Below the pieces are notes generated by a model that was given only the letters and a program-made list of their open reading frames with translations, was not told the DNA's origin and made no database searches. This document shows, one piece after another, positions 1 to 14,000 of a stretch of 64,000 nt of DNA. The translations under genes were made by a program, and so were the position numbers. Each line of letters starts with the position of its first letter. Position 1 is the stretch's first letter. Source of the stretch: Taenia hydatigena (taxonomy: Eukaryota > Platyhelminthes > Cestoda > Cyclophyllidea > Taeniidae); contig JADWOT020001631.1 in the NCBI GenBank assembly GCA_036345935.2, positions 1 through 64,000 on the forward strand, given 5' to 3'.

Positions 1-250
1 GACTTTGAAAGTGACATAGAACGTGGACCGAACTCTAATACACATCATGACTGACCGCTTCGATGGGTTTAGCGTCTTTATCGCTTCTGTATGTGATACA
101 TCGACTTGTGTGGACTCCCACCTCTAAAACGGTGGAAGCGAAGCAGCACATTGCTTTGCTGGCCACAGTATCGAGAGCATCAAAGCGATGTTTAGACTGG
201 GGCGATAATTGGTGCATTCATTGTGCTGGAGCCATTTTGGAGTCCTGTTA
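1..250 (-). repeat. Fragment of the NK-2 unit's downstream flank
   Basis: Read on the minus strand, this matches segments at about 41,370-41,500 and 45,750-45,960 and, more weakly, 7,620-7,700. All hold a block reading 'GCTTCCACCGTTTTAGAGG', followed by a stretch with 'CGATGTATCACATACAGAAG'. In copies A and D this block lies roughly 0.7-0.9 kb downstream of the homeobox. I found no homeobox exon upstream of this copy on the minus strand, so only the flank appears to be present here. The minus strand also has a 60-codon open frame (35-217), whose coding status is unknown. Confidence 0.6.
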
Positions 251-3200
251 ATTGTGTTAGCAGTCATCTTGATTCTAGTGTCATATGACACCCTGTTTGG
301 GAGAGGTGGAAGCAGAATTTTCTTGATTTGCCTTAGGAGCAGATATTGCATATTCTCGCTTAATAGAATTCAACCTAAGGGTGTGAATTATCAACTGATC
401 GACATGTGTCAAAAATGTCACCATCTCCTTTTGTCTGGACAACGGTGAAGACGATCTGTCCCACCACTTTTGCTATTCCACGTGTAAGAGGATGCACAGT
501 GTGTTTGGCGTAGTAGGCACAAATTACGAGTGGTGTGCATCTCTGCCATTGCCCAAATGTCGCATTACTTGACATCTACCAGCATACTGCCTCAAAAAAA
601 GCGGAAAGCTCGGAGGTATGTGCACCACGTCAATGAGCTTTCGGCATAGAACGTACTCCGTGGTGTGGCTCATGCGCTGCCAGTTGGCTCAGTGAATCTC
701 ACCATCGTTATGCCGATACAGTCACGTTGCTCCCCTTCCCCCACTAGGTCAGCATAGATTTCATCACTTATACCGAGGGGTCTTGTAGCAACGGCCTACA
801 AAGAGTGAGGTCACGTAGATGACCTTAGGTCAGGCAAATGTTGGCACGGTTTTCATGAGCGATGCAACCATGTCAAAATGCATTGACATCCAATGCTCTT
901 CACTCACTGCACGAAATGCACAAATTCCGTGTTAGGTATTCGTTAATAATTGTGACGGGGTTCACAAGAGCCTGCGTGTGTCAGAGGAACACCTCCAACA
1001 ACAGCACGCGTCCGAGAATAGAACCTATCAACAAGTGAGGATAAATTAAGGCTAAATAGAGACATATGGTTTTACTCTTTGAGCTCAAAGCATGATAAAT
1101 GGACGTACCTTTTAAAAATGACTACCCCTCAACCCTGACCATTGCAGAGACACGATATCCTCCACCATCTTCTCTCTGTTCTATCGTAACTTCGATGTAC
1201 CTGCAGCAATACAAGTTCAACCTTCTTAACTTGACATCTCTATATACTCTTCAACATCTCCACATGCGCGTAAGTAGAGTGAGACGCTCACAGCTCAGAC
1301 ATGTCAAGTCACCACCGACGGTAATGTGGTCAACATGTACAGTAAAAGGTGTAGGGATACAGTTGCCGATTAATAAAGGCATCCAACTCCCAAGGGTCCC
1401 CTGTAGTAAAGGCAACAGAACACTCATTTATTTTGAGTGTATCCTTAGAAGACAGTCACATGTTGGTCAGTGACTGTACCATTGTTGTGTCCCTTCTCAC
1501 CTATGTAGTAGGTCTTACGAAGCTCTAGACCCATCGACACCCGCAGTGGGTGTACTACACATTTAATCGCAAAATTGTGCCCAACTACGAAATTGATGCA
1601 CTTAGGATTACAAGGTTGATTGATGCTTTTGTCATCATGGAAATGCTGCAATTTGATGTTTAGGGCAAGCTCTCAATTAAATGATCGTCGCAAGAAGGAG
1701 GTCCGCGCATATCGCGGATTGCATCAGCACATGTGGCAGAACACGGGTGAAGCATTCCGTAGTAGACCGGGGGGACTTGAAAGCTTTAAAGCTTTCGAGG
1801 GTGGGATGATGTGCAATGAATGGAGCTGAGGTATACAAAAAATAAGGCACCGATAACTGTGTCCCACTAGCATTTGATTTTTGCTGGGAAAGAGTAGCCT
1901 CATAGGTAAAGGAAAATGAGGTGAATGCACACGTAGATGGAAGGAGAGGAGGAGGAGGAGAATCACATCGTTTGACCGCTCTCTTGAGCCAGTTCTACTG
2001 CCTTTCTAAAAGACTTTGCTTGCACAAGGTTAGCAATGAGGACTGTCCTCTTGACCCACATCTTCGTCATCATTGGGCAGTAGCGTGACAACACCTCGGT
2101 GCCTGCAAACCTAGTGATAGTGCCTAGGTCCCCCAAAAATCCTTACAATAACGGCATGCGCAAAAACCGTCGCATATAACGGCAGGTACTTGGTAAACCG
2201 CCTTCAATGAACACTTTGAATGGTCATGAATTACAGGAAAGAACCACATCACTACTCAAATATGCAATTGGTGGAAATGGACTCCTAGTCAGATCGCGAT
2301 CACTGCATCATACAAAGTGGATGTGTCAACGAGCTTTCAGTTGGAAGGAGAACCTGTGGTCAACGATATTTTATTCACCCACGTTCCTTCTTCATTCACT
2401 GGCGATAAACGCACTTGAAGAAGATGCCAGGAGCAGTGACGTAGGTAGTAGTAGGCTTAAACACTGCCGCTGGTTCTATGCGAATGCACGAGTAGTCGAT
2501 CCAGAGAGTCCCTGTATTTGTCGTTTACGGTGTCATTATTGCTTTGGCTTTTTGACTCGCCAAAAGAATAACGCCCTACTCAAGTTCCGCGCTACACAGC
2601 ACACAATTAGGAGCCCCATCAACACTTGCCACCATGATAAACACACATTACTTACTCATAATCGACACTTTCTACTCTCCTCTGCCTCCTTTGCAAGTTA
2701 ACCATTTTCACGTCAAGAAACATCTGCTCAGCAAAGCGTAGTGATTGAGATTTGAGTCCGTTCTTCTGTACTAAAAGCATTTGAATTGGTTTTCAAGAGG
2801 CAGAAATTCCTCATCAATCTCCCGATACGGCGATTAGGCAAGAGTGCGGTGGAGACACAACTCAATAAGTAGCGTTCTGATGGTGGACGCATCAACTTGT
2901 GTTTCTCTATTCTTAACGCCATGAAAATTGGAGGTTGGGGTGTTAAGGACTCTCAGCAACAAACAACTATGATGACGAGACATCTGATAAGACCTGCATC
3001 AATTAGGAGAATTGTCAAAGGTAGCCAATTAAGAGCCACCTACACGAGCTCACCAAAAGAAATGGACTTTCGAGTCTATCAGCATTCCCTTTTCTTCTGT
3101 TAAATGGGTCATAAAGATGCGCGATGGGAAGTAGTTTGGCGTTGCTGTGTTTGGTGGTCAAACTCACAAAGTATTCGGTCACTACATTAAAAGATCTACA

Positions 3201-6200
3201 CTTTTCATTAATTCCAATCGTGGACGAACAATGTTTCCTTCAAGTCCCTCTAGAAAACCACACAGTTACTGATGCAATAGGTCTTGTCGGTACCATTTAA
3301 AGAAGTTAAGAAATCTTGTTGCGTGGCAGCGCAAGACCTCTTCCCGCAAAACCCACCTTCTAGCAGCCCACGCGTTTGGAAAAGATCTAAATACTGCGTT
3401 TATTCCTTCATTCGTATTCCCTCACCACATGTCGCCTGATGGTAGCTTGGGTTCAAGCGGTGTAGAGGACTCCGTACTCGAAGTGAGATGGAAATGACGG
3501 TAATGGAGTTTGAGTCGTCTGCTTCTAGAGCGAAAGCAATGTAACAATGGTTTGTCTTCTTCAAGTAGATTAGTGGGTCTATGTAGGTCATGTTTGCAGA
3601 CTGTGGAGGATCATCAAGAATGACACCATTCGAGGTCTCATATTTGGGCGTAGGGGTGTGCAAACTGTTGCCCACTGGGATCGACGAATACGTAATTTAG
3701 CATTTTGGACATTCGTAAAGTCGTAACGCACCACAGATTTGCATTTTGCCTTAAGCAATAAAACTTTACATTGAAACATCTCTGGTTCTATTTACATTAA
3801 AAAAGGATTACCCCCTGTCCTCTTTCAATTTTGCTTTTATAAAAGGCTATTTATCGGAATGGACTACTTTTGCTAATCTGCTACCCAGTGTGCTAAAGTT
3901 GACGTCTGCGTAAAGCAAAGCAGAATATCTTTTCACTTTGTATCCTTGTGGCACGAATATTTTGAAATGGATTTACACATTTGGACGAGATTTCAAGTCA
4001 AAAGGCGATGATTGGTCAACCTCCGTCAGACCGTTAATTTTTCAATCATGCCGACTTCTACTACGTCCAATCAGCGCGAAGCAACGAGCGTATACTTGGC
4101 TCATTTAAGCCAATCCCCTACGAGTCTGCGGTGGGCAACAAAGCAGCGTTGTGTGTTTTAGGGCATCTTCAGATTTTGTAAAACCATTGCCTAACAGGTA
4201 TCGCAAGCGTGTGCACCGCAAAACTACTAAATCTGTCAGAAGGAACGAGCGTATCGGCTCAGTGTCGCGTGCAAAGTTTCCCTTTCAATTGCTTCCTGAC
4301 TTATTTTGTCCTTTTAAAAATACACATGAATTATAGATGAGTTTCCATCTGAAGAGTACGAAACTTCTTCTTTAGCTAGATTAACTTCGTCACCTTGTCA
4401 ACGAACCGGTTAAAATATGAAACTATCCTAGTTTTTTAAGTTGTTCGTGTGACGCATTGCTTGGTTCAGTTCTTCAAATCAAGCAATTAAGCTTCTGTCC
4501 ATGTGTTCTCAATTGTCAATTCAAACAAACTTTGAAGTGTGTAAATCACATCCTCGGTGAGTGACAGAACAAATAGGTGGTAATGGGAATTTGTTTCAAT
4601 GCACTTTTCAAGTGATTAGCGGTCAGCACACGCCAATCAAGCGACTGAGTGAAGGTCATTGCCCTCTAGAAAGCAAGCCGTCTTCCACTCTGTAACCTCG
4701 ATTCACTCGGATAATACCTATCCGCTCTTCTCACTCCCGAAGCATAAAATGTAGAGGTGGAAAATAAATTAGCTGAACTCATTACGTTCATGCGGAACTG
4801 GATTCGAGACAATTTTTGATCGCATCTTCTCCGCATTCCGTCAGCTGTGAAAGTTGTTATCAAGGTGGAAGGGACAATAAAGATGCTAGCACTTTGATGC
4901 TGTGATCTCTTCTTTGAAATGATGGGTGTAGTAGAAACACACCAATGGTTTTCAGCTTCAATGTTATTCTTCTGAGCTAGTGATGGCTGCGTGGTGGGTG
5001 AATTCGGACAGAGGTGACCGAGACCAAGCCATTTGTAGGCGATTTACTTATGGCCGACTTCAAAAATCATTAAGTTCTCTTGCAGCAAGGCGTTTCAATC
5101 ACCATCTGCTCGCCTTGTGGAAGTGAATGCAACCATTTCTTTTCCTAGGCGTTGTAGACTGGTCAGTCTTTAGTTAGGCGTCTCAACCATGACCCACTAC
5201 TGCTAAAACGCGGCACTTCAGCGTTAAATCGCAATTGCCATGATGCTAATAATAAGTGCTAGTGACGTTTGTCTCATTGACAAATCTATGCAACTTGTTT
5301 CGGCTTCAGCCTCGATGCCACTAACCTGTGCAGACTATGCTGGTGTAAGGTTAAAGTAGAAGAGGGATTCTAACCAGATGCTCGACACTTAAGTCTTTTG
5401 CACCATGAGATGACTTGACTAATTTCGCTAAGCAATTTTACTGAATAGATGTGTAGAGCCTTCTATTTCCACTTATTAATGCCACAAGTTATCGAACTGT
5501 GCAACTTTGGAACCGCGATTTCAGAAATTCGTTGTAAACCGAATCTGCACTGCTTACAGGGCTTGCCAACACTTATCGTAACTTGGCAATATGCATACTT
5601 GATCCTAGATGCTACTGAGGTCACCAGCCAGAGGGGCGACAAATGGTGGACTTCTGAGAGGATGGTATGGCGTACAAATGCAAACAGTGCGCAAAGAAGG
5701 CACGACAAGCCTGTAATTGCCTAGTGGGTGTTTCGCAAGGGCCACTTGAGAAGGAAACTGCGTGGATCCTGATCCTGCTGGAAACAGGAGTGATCGGGAA
5801 CATTACCATCCGGGATGTATGAAGATCAGCGGTCGAAGGCAACTTTCGAAAAGTTGGAAAGAAGTGTTTTGTTTTTGCAGGCATCTAAAGCACTGTGCTT
5901 TAAATTAGGCATGCCAGCAATGATCGCGTCAACATTTAGACTGGCCGATTCGCATTTTACTGAAAGCATTCTGGAGGCGTAAGACACTTTACAGTTGTTA
6001 ACCAAACCACTGGTTAAACAAATCTGTTCCTTGACGTTAAAATTAGCCAAGAATTTTGGATTCCTCTGCTTGCTGATGCTTCAGCTAGAGGGGTTGAGAC
6101 ATCCATCATCGTGCATGACAAAAGAATCAAAGATTTGGTTATGTCATCACAGACATTGAGGTGATGGCATCTACTTCCATGCAGATGCACATGTTCCCGT

Positions 6201-6222
6201 ACCACCCATTTTATTTTCACAG
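251..6222. other. No recognisable gene
   Basis: About 6 kb of interrupted frames. The longest open frames are 164 codons at 2,207-2,701 (+) and 91 codons at 3,400-3,675 (-). Neither shows a domain I recognise, and neither is clearly flanked by splice sites in a consistent frame. I did not find the first exon of homeobox copy A here, although it would be expected in the last few kilobases. Confidence 0.5.
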
Positions 6223-6960
6223 ATGCACCTAATGCGAAATGCCTAGCTGTACCCAAGGGAGAGACAAACACGGATCCTCAACAATTAGCCTCAATGGCTG
6301 TGTTACCAGTCGTACAGTAACAAGTAAAAAAAGCAACATCTCCTACGTTACAAAAGATGGAGGAAGCGGTCTCTGCACTGGCTAAGCCTCCAGTATTTCC
6401 AAGACTCAACTGCATCCTTATTTATTCGCCACTGAACAACGATGAAGACAAACGAACCCAAATGAATTCTTCGCCACCGAAATGGCTAAAAATTAATGCG
6501 GTTACTTCTGATGAATCAGTTATCCTATTGGCGTATCATTACGCCCACAGCAAGATGGGATTTCGGGTCGACCTCAAACTACTACTTCGATACCGATCTT
6601 CCCAACAACAAATCCACTCCTATTTGACACCTCATCAAATTCACGTCAGCAGTTGCTACAACCACAGGCGCAGCCACCGTACCCACCGCCAAGCACGTGC
6701 CATCAACTTTTGGCACACGTCCCCTCAATTCTAGATTTCCTTCTCCTCCAGCAACTTGCTGCCACTGTATCCATGCTTGATTCAGCAAACTTCTCAGGCA
6801 CGCCAGACACTATCTGAAGCACAAACACAAGGTAGACGCAAGATTCTCTTTACCCTGGTACCAAATTGATGAGATGGTGAAGTACTTTAACAAGGAAAAC
6901 TACATCAATATGCATGAACGCGAAGAACTGGCACGTCGCATCAACTTGACGGAGACTCAG
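6223..6960 (+). pseudogene. NK-2 class homeobox copy A, exon 2 (broken)
   Basis: This is one of four copies of the same gene in the window. It starts after a good acceptor (TTTTCACAG) at the position matching exon 2 of copies C and D. Shared landmarks include 'ALAKPPVF' and 'PPKWLKIN'. It ends at the homeodomain helix 1-2 segment 'KYFNKENYIN' ... 'EREELARRINLTETQ', followed by GT at the NK-type intron site after residue 44. Helix 1 is full length here, unlike in C and D. Lesions are a TAA near 6,318 in the 'VQ*QV' segment, further stops and shifts near 6,540-6,630, and a one-base shift near 6,860 between 'FT' and 'YQIDEM'. No exon 1 was found, and helix 3 downstream (about 7,050) is largely deleted. 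It cannot encode a DNA-binding homeodomain. Confidence 0.8.
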
Positions 6961-7830
6961 GTTGGTTAAGCATTGAGATGATAAAAGAACTTGTTTGGTG
7001 GACAGCTATTTGTGTGTAGTGATTGATTGTCAACGGTTAAATCGTCAAAAATGGTCATAATTTTGACCGGTGGGCGGTGGTCGGTGGGAAATTTCTAGCA
7101 ATGCGATGCCTGTAAGACAGCCAAGGCTTCATGTCATAAAGAGAAGCGCCCCATCAACCAGCTCGTAGGACATCAGCCTCAGAGAAGGCTTTAGAACAGC
7201 TGAGAGCTCCCAATCACAACAGAAACCCCAACAAACTGTTTTAAAATTCAAGCAAGCCCCTTCGGGAGAAGGTAGCCATGTGTTGCCGAGGCAAAGCAGC
7301 AGTTCGGGGCGCTGATGGAGTCACTCAAAAATCACCCTCGTGCTAAAACAGATCAAGAGCAGGATGATGAAGACGAGGATATCAAGGATATCGAGTTATT
7401 GCTTTCTCTATGGAATATCCGCGGACTGACAATGGCTTTCATGGAGTGGCCATGATATTGGTGTCTTGCTGCTCCAACATTTTTGTAGTTCTGGCATCAC
7501 GGCGTAATGACAATCATTTCGTAAACCTTAATTTTTCAAAAACAAATAAATAATGTCTTGCAAAGATGTCCTCGTGAGGAGCTATGTGTGAAGTTAAAAG
7601 TCGCTAAAACGAATTGTTTTGGAGGCGAGGGCCCACACAGTTCGATGTATCACACGCATAAGCGATGACTACGCTTAGCCAATCAAAGTGGTCGATGTTA
7701 ATGTTCCATGTCACTTCCAAGTTCCATAGGTCAATTCACTTCCCAAAATTTCCTTTTGCATGGACGAATTAGCTTGATGAGTACCTTACAATCAACGCCT
7801 CATCACCTTAGCCTGGTTCCATTAGTAGCC
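6961..7830 (+). repeat. Downstream part of NK-2 copy A
   Basis: This is the intron, the damaged helix 3 exon and the 3' flank of copy A. Near 7,055-7,090 the GGCGGTGGTCGGTGGGAAA stretch corresponds to the codons just after helix 3 in copies B-D, while the helix itself is missing. Then come weak matches to the C-terminal tail of copy C ('GEGSHVLPRQ' versus 'GEGGDVLSRQ') and the flank block also found at 45,800-45,990. Nothing intact remains. Confidence 0.65.
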
Positions 7831-10150
7831 ATCTGATAACGTTAGCAGTTGCCCGCTGGATCACGTCTTTGCTGAGACTTATTCTTCTGCAAGGCCGGAG
7901 TAAACGCACAAGCGTGCAAACGCATCCCCTGATCACTGCACGATTACGTCAACGATCCCACCCACCAATAGGCAGCTATGGACAGAAATTATGGAACGGG
8001 TAGTCTGGAAGCATGCCTCGAACGGTCGCGACAAGCACAAACAAGGGATGAACAACTGCAAGAGGGTCTCTTGTACGAGGTTGACCTCGGTGCTTATTTG
8101 ATCCAGTTTGCCCTACTTAAGGGTACAGCGGGATTCGGCTACACATTCGCTTCTTTTTGAGAAGGATGGAATACGTACTAGGGGTAAAGTTGGATACTCT
8201 TTTGGTAGACCACTTTACATATGTATGACCCTGCACTTCAAAAGAGCACCGTTTGAGTACGCTGCATGGCGGCGATGAGGAAATTTATTGTGTAACGTGG
8301 TGGCCAACACATCTATTCCCTCACTAGGAACATCCGCTATTTAGCTTGCATCAATCGCTCCAAGACGACCCCACTGATTTAGAAAGAAACACCACACACG
8401 CAAGTTAATGCTGTATTCTACAGCAATAGTTGCAGTGATTAATTTTGACATGCTAAGTAAACTGTATTAGCCCCTAGCCATTTAGTTAACATCACTTTTA
8501 ACCCTCCGAACCTTCTTACTTGTTGGCTAACAACTTGCCCTTAAGTCAGACTACCCTGTTTCTCAGTGCTAATCGCAAACACACGGCAACAAGGCGGTCA
8601 GTGAGGAGCGCAGTTGTACAATCCACTTCCCCTTCGCATCAGCAGTGTGCCTTTGCGGTCGCGTTGGGAGAGGCGAAAATAGTATTCGCTGCAAAATCAC
8701 AATGGCACGTTCGTTTGTTCAAATCTTTGTTCACTTTGTCCGATCACCACTAATTTTCAATAATCTTCTCCACTTTCACTTGCATTTATTGTGGATGTCT
8801 TACTAGGTGAAGCGAATGGTCGCAACATGTTTGAGGAGAGATGAATTCTTGTCAGCTGCTTCCATTGCCAACACAGGTTGGCGTCGCAAGGCATTCCGTG
8901 AATGGCCACATGAAAAAAAGTCTACAGGGAGATGCTTGCTGTACAGTTGGTAGGACTTGAGATTATTAAGTGAAGTGGAAAATCCTGCTAGATAGACCTG
9001 CTGTCAACTAAATAGCTAGGACATGCCAAAGCTATTTTGAGCATGTTAACGTTGGGCGCTGCAACATCAGCACCATAAGTGTTCGCAAACTATGCGTAGA
9101 ATATTCCAATTGAACTAGCTCCGTGCCAAACTCTCAGCTATGAATGCTTTGTTTAGAATAGTAACATCAGAATAAACTAACCGTCTTCACGATCATTGTT
9201 CTTGCATTTATTGAGGAAGGAAGCCTCCAATAACTGCTTGGGATTACGATAGATCTTCTCAAACGCTGATAACTTTCGCGACCCCCGCGGCTGTTTCACG
9301 TCTGCCCCGCGATAGAGGCGCTCCACTTGAATTGATACATCCTTAAAAGTAGCATTTATGCACACAATTTTTCGTGGGACGAGATGGATAGATGCTGCCA
9401 TTTGCATGAGATATAACAGCATCCTTCATACCGGCTCTTTGACGCAATTGTGGAGAGCCAATATTGAATGAAGGACTGGCAATACCCCACCGAGATATTA
9501 AACGCAGACCTTCGTGGTCAAAAGCGCTTGTTGAATGTCAATGGAAATGCAAATAAATCAAGGGAAATTCAACACACTTGCAGTCTTCCTGCAAGGACTG
9601 CCTTAAATCACTGTCCCGCTGACAGCACAAACGCCATTTTTAGCTGACATTGTAGCAACTCTTATGGCGCACTCTATAAAGGCTTCCGTTATTTCCAACT
9701 CCACTTTCAATGTTTGTCAACCTGGTTAGCCCTCACTTAACAGAAAATAGCCGTAGCATTAGCCAGTAGGGCATCATACACACATAGATGTGTGCATATT
9801 TACCAAAAGACTCACTACTGTCAGCGCCGATGAGGCCGGTGCAAATCTGAGCCGGTGAATTTTAAATGTCAGTCGAAAGTTCTTTGGACAGGGCTGCTAC
9901 TGCTCCTTGTTTAAGTTTGGCTGGTTTCCTGAACCCTGACGAAGGACAAACAATTACAATGTTAAAAGTACCTTTGTCTCTGAGCCAATCGAATCAGAAC
10001 TCACTTTCTATTGGCTCGTCGCATTTGAAACTCATCCACGACGTCGGGTCAGCATCAAGGGTACCATGAATAGATATGAGCCGTTGATAGAGAATTCGCT
10101 TTCGAGACACAGACATTTGGCTGTGTTACAGGAGTTACATTGCTACAAAT
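7831..10150. other. No recognisable gene
   Basis: Only short open frames, such as 77 codons at 8,520-8,753 (+), 81 codons at 9,177-9,422 (-) and 67 codons at 9,866-10,069 (+). None matches a family I know or recurs elsewhere in the window. The 9,177-9,422 frame has a plausible charged composition, but nothing confirms it. Confidence 0.45.
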
Positions 10151-10460
10151 TTTCCTACCGACCCTTTTTGTTTCGTAGCGCTGATTCTGGAACTACCCAT
10201 TAACCTAACAGAAAAGTCAAAACTATGACGAGATTCGACAACTCAACCATGGACAATAAATCACTATACACTAATATGTGTCCAGCGAAAAAAATTAATA
10301 TGAAATCTTAAAGCTCAACCGACCTGATGTCCGGCCAAGTTATTGAGACGTGCCAGTTCTTCGTGTTCGCTTATATTGAGGTAGTTTTTCTTGTTAAAGT
10401 ATTTCATCATCTCACCGATTTGGTATGGAGTAAAGAGAACCCTGCGTCTGTGTGAATAAA
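10150..10460 (-). pseudogene. NK-2 class homeobox copy B (homeodomain exons only)
   Basis: On the minus strand, 10,460 to 10,324 encodes the N-terminal arm, helix 1 and helix 2 without a gap ('RRRVLFTPYQIGEMMKYFN', then 'EELARLNNLAGHQ'). A GT donor follows after residue 44. Helix 3 starts at 10,204 after CTGTTAG and reads 'VNG*FQNQRYETKR'. The codon for Trp48, essentially invariant in homeodomains, is TAG (10,195-10,193). Tyr54 in 'NQRYETKR' is the NK-2 class hallmark. The N-terminal part of the gene is absent: homology stops at about 10,460, where an unrelated repeat begins. This copy keeps the longest uninterrupted helix 1-2 but is dead by nonsense mutation and truncation. Confidence 0.8.
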
Positions 10461-11060
10461 CAAGAACAGTGGTGCAAATAAATAATCAAACGATTCCAGT
10501 ACCTCACGAAGAAATCCTCAAAACAACACCCACAACAGGTGTGATTGTTATAAAGGGTACCATTAGCAGAGGAAAAGGCGAGCACAAGACACTACTTGCG
10601 ACGGCTGTCATACCCAGGTTCTCAGCACTGTCATGCATATACCACATAAAGGTGGCGCACCGCAAAAAGCACTCGTGTGACAGACAGTTAATTAATGTCA
10701 CGGTACTAGGGTGCCAAATGGATGCACCGCGCCTTTGGCCATGTCTACGTGGGGCTTATCAGCTCAAAATTAAACGCCACGTTAAAAAAGAAACGCGACA
10801 AATGTTTGATATCGTCAAGTCCTGGAGTAGAGGGTTGGAGGTCCGCGTGCACCCAACACTTGCTCCTTTACCTTGGGCATGTCTATGCTGGTGTCACTCC
10901 CTCCTCCTCCCACACTACCCAGTGCACATACAGCTCCACTGCATTGGATACATGCATGACAGCACTCAGTCAACCAACATTATGTCTAGTAGACTAGCCA
11001 ATATGTGCGTGTGCTTCAAACGGTGGAATCACAAGTACCGTGAGTAATTAAGGCAGCCGA
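10461..11060 (+). repeat. Inverted-repeat partner of 31.10-31.57 kb
   Basis: The segment matches the reverse complement of about 31,100-31,565 over most of its length, beginning with 'GGTGCAA' in both. A 192-codon open frame (10,469-11,047) covers it but is broken in the other copy. A different frame is conserved in both copies around 10,870-10,975, with 'GHVYAG' and 'TTQCTYSSTA', so an ancestral Ser/Thr-rich coding stretch is possible. I recognise no family. The left end abuts truncated homeobox copy B, so it may mark a rearrangement junction. Confidence 0.6.
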
Positions 11061-14000
11061 CATGGCGAAACATTCCATTCCTTCCTACAATGACTAACTT
11101 CTACCCTAACCATTGTTAGCAGCAAAAATGTACTCAAAATGAAGCAATGCTCCTCGAAACGAGTCACGAGGGCGTCAGGGTGTTACTTTAGCGTCTCCGA
11201 CAGTCAAATGTTCTGGCAAAGATAAAGCGATTCAGGCACGACCACTCGCATCAGACAGGACTGTACAAACGTTCCAACGCCACATCTCATGCCGCTGAGG
11301 TGAAGCTTATGAAGGTAATTAGGCGGCAGGTCCACAGACAGCGAAATAAACAGATCTCTTTACCATGGCCTGTCTATCCGCCTACACATCCACCAGCCAA
11401 ATAACCCAATCAACAGATAAATAAAAAGATCGCAAGTAGGGAAATAGAGGATACTTAGCGCTTGCCAGTGCACGTTTGTCTGTCCCGGGAGACGTCTACT
11501 AAATAATGGCCGTCAGGAATAATAACCCTGCTAATCCAAGGGCGGCGCCAAACCTGTCCTCTTTTCTGTCCCCACGACCCGTCAGCTAAAGCCAAAGCTA
11601 ATTACTAATACGTCTAAGGCGGAGGCGGCGAAGACCACACTGAAACTACTACATTGCTACATCAGGAGGAGCGAACAAAGCGATATTATCAGTAGGTTGC
11701 CTTCAAATTTATCACCGTGACAATACGTTCCCAATAAACACTTCATTCACAAGCATTTCGGAGGCAGGCGTTCCAGGATGCTTCCTTTGACAATAATAAA
11801 CGTAGACAGTTCGGTAGTTTACACAAGGAACACTAAACAGTCAAAGTTGCGTCCTCTTCCATGCCTTTTTGCTCATTCATAAAATAACATCGGTGAAAAG
11901 GAATCCAGAAAATTGCTTGACTTTTAGCAAAACTTGAGCTCGTGTAAAAATGGGCATTAAATTACGAGATGGTCCCCCTCAACTCCGCAAAACAATGCGA
12001 AGAGGTGAAGCAGCAGCAGACTAATTAGAACATGCTAGCTCGGTACAACTAGGCTTCATTTGTCCAGTTGTTCCCATTTTGCGCGGTAAGATTCGATGTT
12101 ATCATCCACCTATCACCTGAGTTACCCAATACTCCATCCGAGGAAAATCCTCGAATCTGCAGGAACAACCGCAGGTTTAAAGAAGCAATGTCAGTCAAGG
12201 CGATGGAGTGACAAGCTGTGCGACGATGGAGTAAGCTGCACGTTGACGCCTCAGTCGCAGCATGATCTTCACGACCTTGGCTTAGGCATGTTCCGATCGC
12301 GTCTACTGAGGTTACAGGAGACGGTGTTCATTTCGTCAGTTAATAAGAAGGGAGGGCACAACTGCTTTATCTGCATCCAATGGGTACGACAAATCCCACT
12401 GACACGATTACTGTAACAATTTGGGAAATGTAGCTGTCACAATGCATTTGTGAATAGACTTCGAGGGCACAGCGCAGATCAAACCAGCTTCTAGGCTGGA
12501 GTAAAGAGCACAAGAGAAGTCAAACTTCAAATTCAGCATTTTTTCTGCAACCCTTTGCAGCATAATGGATGCACCATCACAGATAAATGCATTCTTGTCA
12601 TCATTAAGGTTTGGACCATCGTTGACTTCACGTGAAGCCTAAAGTGAAACAGTTTTTTCCTCCTTGAACTTATTCAACCGAAAAATTCCGCAAATAAAAC
12701 ACTTAGCACGCTCACCATATTGGAAGACAATATGCTACACACGACTGATGACCTCGAAACCTCGCACCATACAGTTGTTGTTGATACTGTTAAAGGTTGC
12801 TTAACCTGACCACTACGTTAGATTAAGAAACAAACAGGAAGAAAGAGCACAGTGGTGTAAGCTCCTAATAAGATCTCACTCAACATGTACGACACACTGT
12901 CCCATGGGGGAGTGCTTACTAAAGTACCGTTCCCTTCACCCTTTCCTCCTGCCCTCCCGCCTGGCATCAACACATGCCGCACCCAGTTTTCCACAATGTT
13001 GGGGCCCTCCTCCAAGCACACGGCTGCGCTGTCTGCCCGCTTATTCCCAGCGTGAACATTTAGCCCACACTGAAGCGGAGGAGGGATGTTTGAACATCAC
13101 AGCTGTCGCCGTTGTCATAAACCAGTTTAAAGGCCCTTGGAGTAGTCCCAGTGGCTTTCCATGGATCGGCTTCTACGTTCACATTCCCCCATGCCGTCAT
13201 TACCACTGTTGACAACAACAATGCGTGTTATTGTTGACAGGCAGCCTGATGAGTCCGTAATTGACAACAGCGTTGAAGTTGAGAAGCCTCACGTAGCCAG
13301 CGTTGCGAACAATTGTGACAACGGTGCCGGCAGCGGTGGCGAGGCAGCCAGTGTTTAGTCAGAGGCCGTCTATTACAGCACACAAATACTGTGCTTACAA
13401 GTTTTGCGTACGAAATTGACACCTAGTGCTCCTCGCTCACATCTTCATGCCTGTCACATAATAATGCTCAAGAGGAAGTAAAAATTCCCTTTCACCGTAC
13501 TTTAGACCACAACCAATTTGGCACTATGTAAAGCCAAGTGCTTGACAAGCTCTCTTCCTCGCCTTCCCTCCTAAAAAAGAGGCTTTATTCGCCACAACAT
13601 CACTCTCTTCTATTCAAGCAATCCTCCACCTACCTACCCACAACAATCAATCTCCTCCGTCCCATTGTTCGGCACAGCTGACAAAGGCGAAAATGTGTTG
13701 CCACCCGTCTTGAAAATAGCAGTGCTTATAAAATTTACGTGCAACGAAACAATTAGTAGACAGTAAGGCAAGAAATACACACCTCGAACTGCAAAATTAA
13801 AAAAAAAACATACGCGCACACCTTAATTCACAAAAAGAAGGGCCACCTAGTCTAGGCTTGAAAAAAGGCTCTGGAACACCCCTTTTTCTACTCCTCCCAT
13901 CGTTTTAGAGTTGACACAATCCCCGGCGAAACTCATCAACGTCGCAATAAGCTCGCCTCCCTTCCCCAGCCCAACCCATCAGTGCTACATTCCAGTTAGT

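Noticed and set aside
2207..2701. 164-codon open frame on the + strand
   Set aside because: Low-complexity, cysteine/histidine-rich translation without domain. Not repeated in the window, and no splice or start context supports it.
10469..11047. 192-codon open frame as a gene
   Set aside because: It is broken in its repeat partner at 31 kb, and the frame conserved between the copies is a different one.
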